From an uncultured Sphingomonadaceae bacterium (GTDB lineage Bacteria; Pseudomonadota; Alphaproteobacteria; Sphingomonadales; Sphingomonadaceae), in contig CALLWN010000191.1 of NCBI GenBank assembly GCA_938016505.1, positions 1 through 7,543 of the forward strand: a stretch of 7,543 bases of DNA, written 5' to 3'. Of the stretch, positions 1 through 5,883 are shown piece by piece. Position numbers and translations under genes: made by a program. Below the pieces are notes generated by a model. The model saw only the letters and a program-made list of their open reading frames with translations. It searched no databases and was not told the DNA's origin. Within the stretch, counting starts at the first letter, position 1. Every line of letters starts with the position of its first letter.

Positions 1-629
1 ACGCCAGCCTCGACTCGGCCGTCGCCGAACTGTCAGCCTCAAGCCCCGGTACTGCGCGCGCCCTCTACTTCGACATGGCCGACCCCGCTGCCGTGCGCGC
101 CGGCCTGACCGCAGTCCACCGCGAGGCGAAGCGGCTCGACATCCTCGTCAACAACGCCGGCATCCTGCGCGACGCGCTCATCGAGATGGCCACGGTCGAG
201 ATGATGGACGAGGTCTGGGCGGTCAACCTGCGCGGTCTTCTTGTCGCCAGCCAATATGGTGCCCGGATCATGGCTCGCTCGGGCGGCGGAGCGATCATCA
301 ACCTGTCCTCGATCATGGGCCGGGTCGGCAACACCGGCCAGACCGTCTACGCCGCAAGCAAGGCCGGGGTGATCGGCGCGACACTCAGCCTCGCCAAGGA
401 GCTTGCCGGCCGCAACATCCGGGTCAATGCCGTGGCGCCAGGCGTCATTGCCACCGACATGATCGCAGCGATCCCGGACGAGAAGCGCCGGCAACTCATC
501 GCCCGAATTGGGCTCGGCCGGCCCGGAACAGCCGCCGAGGTTGCAAACCTGATCGTCTTCCTCGCCTCCGACCTCGCCGCCTACGTGACCGGGCAGGTCA
601 TCGGCGTCGATGGTGGCTTGGTCGTCTGA
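1..629 (+). CDS. Short-chain dehydrogenase/reductase, FabG-like (5' partial)
   Basis: This is an NAD(P)H-dependent oxidoreductase of the classical SDR family, closest in style to 3-oxoacyl-ACP reductases (FabG/PhaB). The reading frame is open from base 3, so the true start and the N-terminal Rossmann TGxxxGxG motif lie outside the window. Counting from the in-frame Met codon at 75, visible signatures are NNAG (26-29), catalytic Asn51, Ser79, and Tyr92/Lys96 in YAASK. The Ser-Tyr-Lys spacing matches E. coli FabG (138/151/155). The C-terminus ends in the typical VTGQ...DGG segment, so the 3' end is intact. The Met at 75 is not the start, because it falls in the middle of the fold. The adenylating-enzyme gene follows after 17 nt, suggesting co-transcription. 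In context it probably reduces a beta-ketoacyl thioester or an aldehyde/ketone in the same pathway. The SDR family call is secure; the substrate is not known. Confidence 0.93.
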   Translation, partial: ASLDSAVAELSASSPGTARALYFDMADPAAVRAGLTAVHREAKRLDILVNNAGILRDALIEMATVEMMDEVWAVNLRGLLVASQYGARIMARSGGGAIINLSSIMGRVGNTGQTVYAASKAGVIGATLSLAKELAGRNIRVNAVAPGVIATDMIAAIPDEKRRQLIARIGLGRPGTAAEVANLIVFLASDLAAYVTGQVIGVDGGLVV

Positions 630-646
630 CCGCCCGGGCCCCGTCT

Positions 647-2041
647 ATGTTCGCCGAAACCGCATCCAGCTTCGCCCACCGCACCCTCGTCGTCGGTGAT
701 GGCGTCGCGCTTGGCTATGCCGAGGCGCTCGCGCTCGGCCGGAGCCTCGCCTCGGGCCTCCCCCGCGCCCGCGCCCTCGTCATGCTGAAGTGCCGGCTCA
801 CGCCGGCCACGCTCGCTGCCTACCTCGCCCTCATGGCCGACGGCCATGTCCCCCTCCTCGTCGAGGCCGACCTCGCCCCCGAACTCGCCGACGCGCTCGC
901 CACCCGCTACCGGGTCGATGCCGTCCTCGATCCCGAAGCCGACCCCCCGCTCGCGTTCACCGGCCACGCCCCGGTCCCGCTCGCCCCCGAACTCGCGCTC
1001 CTTCTCACCACCTCGGGCAGCACCGGCTCGCCCAAGCTCGTGCGCCAGTCGCACGCCGGGATCGCCGCCCACGCTGTGGCCATCGCAACCTATCTCGGCC
1101 TCGACCAGGATGAGCGCCCCTGGCTTCACCTGCCGATGAGCTATTCCTACGGCCTGTCGGTCATCCACTCCCACCTCGCCGTCGGCGCCACTCTCCACCT
1201 CGCCCGCGCAACCGTGATGGAGCCAGCCTACTGGGAAGGTCTCGCCGCGGCAGGCGCCACCTCGATCGCCGGTGTCCCCTTCCACTATGCCGCCATCCGC
1301 CGTCTCGGCGAGGCCCGGCTCGAAATCCCCACCCTGAAGACGCTGACCCAGGCCGGCGGCCGCCTCCCGCCCGCGCTCGTCAGCCATTTCAGCCAATGGG
1401 CCGCCCGCACCGGCCGGCGCTTCATCGTCATGTACGGCCAGACCGAGGCCGGCCCCCGCGTCGCCTGGCTCCCGCCTGACCGGGCGCTGGCAGCGCCCGA
1501 CGCGATCGGCATCCCCATCCCCGGGGTTGCCATCGATCTCGTCGATCCCGATGGGGCCCCTGTCCCGGCCGGCCAGCCCGGCGAGATCCGCGTGCGGAGC
1601 CCCGCCGTCATGCTTGGCTACGCCCACGGCCCTGCCGATCTCGCCCGCGGCGACGACCAGGGCGGCACCCTCCTGACCGGCGACATCGCCCGCCTCGGCG
1701 ATGACGGCCTCTACCGCATCGTCGGACGCAGCGCCCGCCTTCTCAAGATCTTCGGCCTCCGGGTCAATCTCGACGAGGTGGAGTCGCGCCTCCAGGGCCT
1801 CGGCCACCCCGCGCTCGCCTTCGGCGAGGATGACCGGCTGAAGATCCTGCTCGAAGGCGAGGGCGATCCGGCAGCCGTGCGCCAGCGCGTCGTCGAGCTC
1901 TTCTCGCTCCCCCCGCGCGGGATCGAGGTCCGCTCGGGCCCGCCGGTCGCCCGCGCCGCCTCGGGCAAGGTGGCGCGCGACGCGCTCGACGCCGCCTGGC
2001 AGGCCGCCGACCCCGCCGCCCTGGCAAGGGGCGCGGCATGA
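647..2041 (+). CDS. AMP-binding acyl-CoA/acyl-ACP synthetase-like protein (ANL superfamily)
   Basis: This 464-aa enzyme is predicted to activate a carboxylic acid with ATP as acyl-AMP and pass it to CoA or a carrier protein. Core motifs appear in order: P-loop TSGSTGSPK (122-130), YGQTEAG (263-269), TGD with ATP-ribose-binding Asp346, the hinge region GRSARLLKIFG (360-370) and the C-terminal catalytic Lys441 in SGK. It is compact: only about 120 residues precede the P-loop, and the C-terminal subdomain is short compared with FadD-type enzymes (500-560 aa). In the hinge motif (usually GRxDxxIK) the acidic residue is Ala363, which is unusual. The ATG at 647 lacks a clear Shine-Dalgarno, but the upstream in-frame codons offer no ATG/GTG/TTG before the SDR stop. 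Its TGA overlaps the luxE-like ATG (ATGA), indicating coupled translation. It may prime the acid used by LuxE/LuxC or load an acyl carrier protein. The acyl specificity cannot be read from sequence. Confidence 0.9.
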   Translation: MFAETASSFAHRTLVVGDGVALGYAEALALGRSLASGLPRARALVMLKCRLTPATLAAYLALMADGHVPLLVEADLAPELADALATRYRVDAVLDPEADPPLAFTGHAPVPLAPELALLLTTSGSTGSPKLVRQSHAGIAAHAVAIATYLGLDQDERPWLHLPMSYSYGLSVIHSHLAVGATLHLARATVMEPAYWEGLAAAGATSIAGVPFHYAAIRRLGEARLEIPTLKTLTQAGGRLPPALVSHFSQWAARTGRRFIVMYGQTEAGPRVAWLPPDRALAAPDAIGIPIPGVAIDLVDPDGAPVPAGQPGEIRVRSPAVMLGYAHGPADLARGDDQGGTLLTGDIARLGDDGLYRIVGRSARLLKIFGLRVNLDEVESRLQGLGHPALAFGEDDRLKILLEGEGDPAAVRQRVVELFSLPPRGIEVRSGPPVARAASGKVARDALDAAWQAADPAALARGAA

Positions 2042-3186
2042 CCGGGGCCCCCGCCAGCCCCGCCATCCCCGGAAGCCGGCTCGAGGTCTTCCTCGAAACC
2101 CCGGTCTTCGGCCTGCCTGCAGCCCAAAAGCGCGCTCTCCTCGAGGCCGAACTGGCAGCGCTCACCGCCCACCACCGCGCCAACTGCCCGGCCTATGCTG
2201 CCATCCTCGCGACCATGGGCGCCGCCGTCCCCGCCGACACGGCCGCCGCCCCCTTCCTCCCCGTCACCCTGTTCAAGCTCCACGACCTGCTCTCGGTTCC
2301 GCGCGAGGCGGTCTTCAAGACCATGACCTCGTCGGGCACCACCGGCCAGGCGCCGTCGCGCATCTTCCTCGATGCCGAGACCGCAGCGCTCCAGACCCGG
2401 GTGCTCGCCCGCATCATGGCCGACTTCATCGGCACCAGGCGGCTCCCGATGCTCATCATCGACCACCCCTCGGTCGTGAAGGACCGCCGCAGCTTCTCGG
2501 CCCGCGGCGCCGGCATCCTCGGCATGATGACCTTCGGCCGCGCCCACCGCTTCGCCCTCGCCGACGAGACCATGGCGATCGACTGGGAGACGCTCGAGGC
2601 CTTCGCCGAGGCCAACCGCGGCCAGCCCATCCTGGCCTTCGGCTTCACCTTCATGGTCTGGAAGCATTTCCTCGAGCCGCTGGCGAAGGCCGGCCGCCGC
2701 CTCCCGTTCGACGAGGCCATCCTCGTCCACTCGGGGGGCTGGAAGAAGCTCGAGGCCGAGGCCGTCTCGAACGAACGGTTCCGCGCCGAGGCCCTCTCCC
2801 GCGCCGGCTTTGCCCGGGTCCACAATTTCTACGGCATGGTCGAGCAGACCGGCTCGGTGTTCGTCGAATGCGAACATGGCCGGCTCCACGCCCCCCTGTT
2901 CGCCGACATCCGCGTGCGCGACAGCCTGACCTTCGCCGAACTGCCCCATGGCACGCCCGGCATCGTCCAGGTGCTGTCCGTCCTCCCGCGCAGCTACCCC
3001 GGCCACTCGCTCCTGACCGAGGACATGGGCGTCATCACCGGCGAGGACGACTGCCCCTGCGGCCGGCTCGGGCGCACCTTCCGCATCCTCGGCCGGATCC
3101 CGAGGGCCGAGCTGCGCGGCTGCTCCGACACCTTCACCGCCCCCGCCGCGCCGCCCGCGCGCGTGCGCGAGACTGCCGATGGCTGA
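2038..3186 (+). CDS. luxE-like: LuxE-family acyl-protein synthetase
   Basis: This 382-aa member of the LuxE acyl-protein synthetase family (distant ANL relatives) is about the size of bioluminescence LuxE (~370-380 aa). Known LuxE proteins adenylate a fatty acid, move the acyl group onto their own C-terminal cysteine and hand it to LuxC. Visible signatures are the Ser/Thr/Gly-rich nucleotide loop MTSSGTTG (96-103), FYGMVEQTGS (about 264-273), a CPCGR segment with Cys339 and Cys341, and RGCSDT containing Cys362, placed like the acyl-accepting Cys364 reported for Vibrio harveyi LuxE. After it the tail is Ala/Pro-rich. An AAGGGG Shine-Dalgarno lies 6 nt before the ATG, which overlaps the preceding stop (ATGA); the end overlaps the luxC-like start by 8 nt. 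Adjacent LuxC and LuxE genes imply a working fatty-acid reductase complex. No luxA, luxB or luxD is seen, so bioluminescence is not implied. Confidence 0.92.
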   Translation: MTGAPASPAIPGSRLEVFLETPVFGLPAAQKRALLEAELAALTAHHRANCPAYAAILATMGAAVPADTAAAPFLPVTLFKLHDLLSVPREAVFKTMTSSGTTGQAPSRIFLDAETAALQTRVLARIMADFIGTRRLPMLIIDHPSVVKDRRSFSARGAGILGMMTFGRAHRFALADETMAIDWETLEAFAEANRGQPILAFGFTFMVWKHFLEPLAKAGRRLPFDEAILVHSGGWKKLEAEAVSNERFRAEALSRAGFARVHNFYGMVEQTGSVFVECEHGRLHAPLFADIRVRDSLTFAELPHGTPGIVQVLSVLPRSYPGHSLLTEDMGVITGEDDCPCGRLGRTFRILGRIPRAELRGCSDTFTAPAAPPARVRETADG

Positions 3187-4480
3187 CCAGCCCGACCCGC
3201 TCCCCGCCGATCCGATCCCCGCCGATCCCCGGCACGCCGATCCCCGGCACGCCGATCCGCTCCCGGCCGATCCCCTGCGCGCCGTCGAGGTCGTCCTGCC
3301 AGAGGGCCAGTCGCTCGCCCGGGTGATGGCCGCGCCCACGCTCCTTCCGTTCAGCCCGCCGGTCCTCGACTTCGTCGACGCGCTCGGCCGGGCGCTGCGC
3401 ACCGACCCGGCGCTCCGCCCCTTCCCCGAGCTCGTCGCGCTCGGCTTCTGGGCGCGGCGCGCCAATGTCGAGCGGCTGCGCGCCCGCTTCGAAGCCGCCT
3501 ATCCCGGCGCAGTGCGCGTGCCCCGCGGGCTCGCCTTCCATGTCGCGCCAGCCAATGTCGACACCATCTTCGTCTACTCGCTCCTCCTCGCCATGCTGGC
3601 GGGCAACCGCAACCTCGTGCGAATCTCGGCGCGCGCCCGGCCCCAGGCCGACCAGCTTCTCACCCGCCTCGCCACCGCCGTCGCCGCAGCCGAGCCGGCA
3701 CTCGGCGCCAGCTTCGCCATCATCCGCTACCCCCACGACGACGCTGTCACCGCCGCGCTCTCGGCGGCAGCCGATATCCGCGTCGTCTGGGGTGGAGACG
3801 CAAGCGTTGCCGCCATCCGCAAGGCCCCGCTCGGCCCGTTCGGCACCGAGCTCGTCTTCCCCAACCGCTGGTCGCTCGCCGTGTTCGATGCAGTCGCCGT
3901 CCTCGCCGAGCCCGACCTTCCCGGCCTCGCCCGCCGGTTCGTCAACGACTCGCTCTGGTTCGGCCAGAACGCCTGCTCGTCGCCGCGCGCCCTGGTCTGG
4001 GTCGGAACCGAACCCGCCTGCCACGCGGCGAGCGCCGCCTTCTGGCCCGAGGTCGAGGCGGCAAGCCACGCCGCCGGGGTCGAATGGGCCGACGCCCACG
4101 CGGTGGCCAAGCTGGTTGCCACCTGCCTCGAGGCCCTCGGCGGCGGCGTCGTCCAGCTGCCCACGCCCAGCAACCGCATCACCGTGCTCCGCGCGGAACG
4201 CCTCGCCGGCCTCGGCCACCCCGCGCCGGCCACCGACGGCTTCTTCCTCGAATACCGGGCCGACAGCCTCGACGCGCTCGCACCCCATGTCGCGCGCAAC
4301 TGGCAGACGCTCGTCTCCCACGGCATCCCGGCAGCGGCCTGGCGCAGCTTCCTCGCCACCCACAGGCCCCACGGCATCGACCGCATCGTGCCCGCCGGCA
4401 CCGCACTCGACTTCGACTCGCTGTGGGACGGCACCGACCTCATCGCCGCCCTGACCCGGATCGTCGACCTCAGGGTCTAG
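3179..4480 (+). CDS. luxC-like: LuxC-family acyl-CoA/acyl-protein reductase
   Basis: This 433-aa NADPH-dependent reductase belongs to the LuxC family (aldehyde-dehydrogenase superfamily). In known systems it takes the acyl group from LuxE onto an active-site cysteine and reduces it to a fatty aldehyde. The cysteine is visible as Cys266 in GQNACSSPR, matching the ACSSP motif around the LuxC nucleophile. Upstream, FHVAPANVDTIFVYSLLLA (residues 120-138) followed by GNRNLVRIS (141-149) is the typical N-terminal LuxC dinucleotide-fold sequence. The first ~35 residues are an extra, probably disordered extension made of five ADPxx repeats. The ATG at 3179 overlaps luxE by 8 nt, which supports this start although the Shine-Dalgarno is weak (GCGAGA). 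The stop at 4478-4480 lies inside the convergent regulator gene. The aldehyde may be used as such or reduced further by the operon's SDR; this is inference. Confidence 0.93.
   Translation: MADQPDPLPADPIPADPRHADPRHADPLPADPLRAVEVVLPEGQSLARVMAAPTLLPFSPPVLDFVDALGRALRTDPALRPFPELVALGFWARRANVERLRARFEAAYPGAVRVPRGLAFHVAPANVDTIFVYSLLLAMLAGNRNLVRISARARPQADQLLTRLATAVAAAEPALGASFAIIRYPHDDAVTAALSAAADIRVVWGGDASVAAIRKAPLGPFGTELVFPNRWSLAVFDAVAVLAEPDLPGLARRFVNDSLWFGQNACSSPRALVWVGTEPACHAASAAFWPEVEAASHAAGVEWADAHAVAKLVATCLEALGGGVVQLPTPSNRITVLRAERLAGLGHPAPATDGFFLEYRADSLDALAPHVARNWQTLVSHGIPAAAWRSFLATHRPHGIDRIVPAGTALDFDSLWDGTDLIAALTRIVDLRV
3206..3280 (+). repeat. Five 15-bp tandem repeats in the 5' end of the luxC-like gene
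   Basis: The sequence GCCGATC recurs exactly every 15 bp at 3206, 3221, 3236, 3251 and 3266. Two adjacent units (3221-3235 shifted to 3236-3250) share GCCGATCCCCGGCAC, differing only at one or no position in the visible phase. The array encodes ADPIP, ADPRH, ADPRH, ADPLP, ADPLR at residues 10-34 of the reductase. The unit length is a multiple of three, so gain or loss of units would change only the length of the extension and keep the frame. Confidence 0.9.
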
Positions 4481-5171
4481 CGCCGACCCCCGGTCCCGTT
4501 TCGCGCAGCCGGGAGGCCACCCGCGCCCGCCGCTCCACCTGGAGCTTCTCGAGGATGATGTGGACATGGTTCTTGACCGTCGCCGGGCTGATCGCGAGCG
4601 CCTTGGCGATCTCCTTGTTCGACCAGCCATCGCCGACAAGCCCGGCGATCTCCCGCTCGCGGCTGGTCAGCTCCTGCGCCAGGCGCACGCCCCCCGCCCC
4701 CGGCCACGGCCGCGCAAAGGCGCGCGCCGCCAGCCGCTCGGCCATGCACCGCACCGCCTCGGGCGAGCAGACGAGCCTGCCGGCAAGCGCCGCCCTGAGC
4801 GCTGAAACGAGGTCGGCGACGCTCCCGTCGGCAGGCACGAAGCCGGCAAGCCCCGCCTCGATGCAGTCCACCGCAACCTCCACGCTTCCGACCCCGAAGC
4901 CGACAACGGGGCGCGGCGCGACCGCCCCGGCCAGCCGCCGGATCTGAACCGGGTCGGCCCGCCCGCCGATGTCGAGCAGCAGCGCATCCGCCTCGCAACC
5001 GCCTGCGAACACCGCTTCGGCCTGCGCACAACAATCGACAAGAAGGAGATCCCCGGTCCGCGCCAGCGCCGCGCCGACCGCCTCCCGGTAGAGCCGGACC
5101 TCCGAGACCAGCCCGATCCGGAACCTCGGGGTCCGCTGCAGCCTGTCCTCGTCGCCCAGGGTGTCGTTCAC
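4470..5171 (-). CDS. NarL/FixJ-type LuxR-family transcriptional regulator with degenerate receiver
   Basis: This 233-aa DNA-binding regulator has an N-terminal receiver-like domain (about 16-130) and a C-terminal LuxR-type helix-turn-helix (about 165-225). The HTH is canonical: LTSREREIAGLV (168-179), then SNKEIAKAL, then SPATVKNHVHIILEKL (195-210). The receiver keeps the phospho-acceptor position as Asp67 (ALLLDI), but the acidic pair after strand 1 is Ser23-Glu24 rather than Asp-Asp. The Thr/Ser switch position is Gly93 (VVGFG), and the conserved Lys is Ala114 (GFVPAD). Phosphorylation-driven switching is therefore doubtful. I chose the GTG at 5171 because it puts a 15-residue lead before the receiver; the frame stays open far upstream, but only as low-complexity antisense sequence. 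The gene is convergent with the luxC-like gene and divergent from the injection-system operon, which it most plausibly controls (inference). No sensor kinase is visible nearby. Confidence 0.88.
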   Translation of the reverse strand: MNDTLGDEDRLQRTPRFRIGLVSEVRLYREAVGAALARTGDLLLVDCCAQAEAVFAGGCEADALLLDIGGRADPVQIRRLAGAVAPRPVVGFGVGSVEVAVDCIEAGLAGFVPADGSVADLVSALRAALAGRLVCSPEAVRCMAERLAARAFARPWPGAGGVRLAQELTSREREIAGLVGDGWSNKEIAKALAISPATVKNHVHIILEKLQVERRARVASRLRETGPGVGARP

Positions 5172-5276
5172 GGCCCCGTGTCCCAGTCCAGTGGCCCGCT
5201 GTCGTCTCTGGCGGACGGTCGGGGCCGGATCGCGCGAGTCCCAGTGTGTTAATTTTTGCACGAAGGGGGCCCGCGG

Positions 5277-5288
5277 CCAAGCCCTTGG
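5277..5288. repeat. Short inverted repeat CCAAG-N2-CTTGG
   Basis: A perfect 5-bp inverted repeat (CCAAG, 2-nt gap, CTTGG) lies just downstream of the AT-rich patch. Its right arm overlaps the first GGTCC half-site of the neighbouring dyad array. It could be part of an operator; the arms are short enough that chance cannot be excluded in GC-rich DNA. Confidence 0.4.
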
Positions 5289-5319
5289 TCCGCATCCGGC
5301 GGCATGGACCAAACGGTCC
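5285..5319. repeat. GGTCC/GGACC inverted-repeat cluster
   Basis: Three related half-sites are packed in 35 bp: TTGGTCC (5285-5291), GGACCAA (5306-5312) and GGTCC (5315-5319). The first two form a perfect 7-bp inverted repeat with a 14-bp spacer; the last two form GGACC-AAAC-GGTCC with a 4-bp loop. A further GGTCCG occurs at 5443-5448. Mutually exclusive hairpins or a multi-site operator are both possible. The regulator gene at 4470-5171 is the nearest candidate binder. Confidence 0.5.
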
Positions 5320-5349
5320 GGCCCGCAAGGCCAGCACGCAAGATTTCCC

Positions 5350-5383
5350 GGGCCACGTTGGCCGGGCCATGTTGGCCGGGCCC
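5350..5383. repeat. Tandem 14-bp repeat GGGCCAYGTTGGCC with internal dyad
   Basis: GGGCCACGTTGGCC (5350-5363) is followed immediately by GGGCCATGTTGGCC (5364-5377), differing at one base, and then by GGGCCC (5378-5383), which looks like the start of a third unit. Each unit contains the inverted repeat GGCCA-N3-TGGCC, the form expected of a site for a dimeric regulator. The array lies about 100 bp before the first eCIS-operon start. Confidence 0.65.
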
Positions 5384-5467
5384 GCCGGTTCATGCGCTGT
5401 CGCTCCCGCGCTGCCAGCTTGGTCTCGCCGCAGCGGAGGGAAGGTCCGCGTCGGCAAGGGGCGGGAT

Positions 5468-5472
5468 GGAGG
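5468..5472 (+). promoter_or_regulatory. Strong ribosome binding site GGAGG
   Basis: GGAGG lies 6 nt before the ATG at 5479 and fixes the start of the small receiver-like gene. It argues against a longer protein beginning further upstream in the same open frame, which would run through the repeats. Confidence 0.8.
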
Positions 5473-5478
5473 CCAGCC

Positions 5479-5883
5479 ATGCCGGACGACACCGCGCACC
5501 CGGATGCGCCCTCTGCCGTCCGGGTCGGTGTCGGAGAACTGTCCCCGCTGTTCCGGTCGCTGCTCGTCGAGCTCATCGCCGACGCGCCCGGTGTCATTCT
5601 GGTGGAGGAGGCCCCGATCGACGTGCTGCTGCTCGAAGCTCCCATGCCCTCCGATCCCGGTGCGGTCGATCGCCCCGGCGATCCGTCGACTGCGCTCGCG
5701 GTCGCGTTGGCCGGGGCGTCCGGTCCGGCCGGGTTCGTTCTCGTCGAGCGCAGCGGGGCCTGCGGGCTGGTCCTGAGGGTCTCCCGCGAGCCGCTTGATC
5801 TTGCCACCGATGCAAGGGCCACGCTGCTTGCCGCCATACGGCGCGCTGCGGCCTCCACCGCCAGCCGCGAGGCGCCCCGCTGA
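5479..5883 (+). CDS. Small stand-alone receiver-like (pseudo-receiver) protein, first gene of eCIS operon
   Basis: This 134-aa protein has no strong family match I can name, but its layout resembles a CheY-like receiver. Strand 1 reads VRVGVGELSPLFR (14-26), where typical response regulators have RVLIVDDHPLVR; the Asp-Asp pair is Glu20-Leu21 while the following PL(x)R is kept. The strand-3 phospho-acceptor segment reads IDVLLLEAPMP (47-57), with Glu53 where Asp is expected, followed by the usual MP. The second half is Ala/Gly-rich and ends with a helix (about 110-123), and there is no DNA-binding domain. The ungapped strand-1 region also resembles that of the divergent regulator (R-x-G ... 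L-[FY]-R). A GGAGG ribosome site precedes it, and its TGA overlaps the next ATG (TGATG), so it is coupled to the cap-protein gene. It may act as a partner or competitor of the regulator, or as a particle assembly factor. The gene is likely real; the receiver assignment is moderate. Confidence 0.72.
   Translation: MPDDTAHPDAPSAVRVGVGELSPLFRSLLVELIADAPGVILVEEAPIDVLLLEAPMPSDPGAVDRPGDPSTALAVALAGASGPAGFVLVERSGACGLVLRVSREPLDLATDARATLLAAIRRAAASTASREAPR

Larger units (their letters stand above)
5172..5478. promoter_or_regulatory. Divergent control region between regulator and eCIS operon
   Basis: This 307-bp stretch has no convincing gene and separates two divergent starts. It contains the only markedly AT-rich patch in the window, TTAATTTTTGCA (5249-5260), the likeliest place for a promoter element on either strand, though no clean -35/-10 pair can be assigned. 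Downstream of it are several dyads (5277-5288, 5285-5319) and a 14-bp tandem repeat (5350-5377), consistent with operators or structured leader RNA. If the AT-rich patch drives the plus-strand operon, the leader before the start at 5479 would be about 200 nt and would contain all of these repeats. Confidence 0.6.

Noticed and set aside
3206..3280. CRISPR-like array
   Set aside because: The units are contiguous 15-bp tandem repeats without unique spacers and lie in frame within a coding sequence.
2038..4480. Bioluminescence (lux) operon
   Set aside because: Only LuxE and LuxC homologues are present. No luciferase subunits or LuxD thioesterase are seen, and an adenylating enzyme and an SDR accompany them instead.
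581..4639. Long minus-strand open frames (about 400-580 codons) opposite the four-gene operon
   Set aside because: They are antisense shadows produced by strong GC bias at third codon positions. Their translations are Gly/Ala/Arg/Glu-rich low-complexity sequence, while the plus strand carries clear family motifs throughout.
5244..5260. Possible sigma-54 promoter ending in TTTTTGCA
   Set aside because: A TTGCA -12 element is present, but the position 12 nt upstream reads GT rather than the required GG, so the -24 element is missing.
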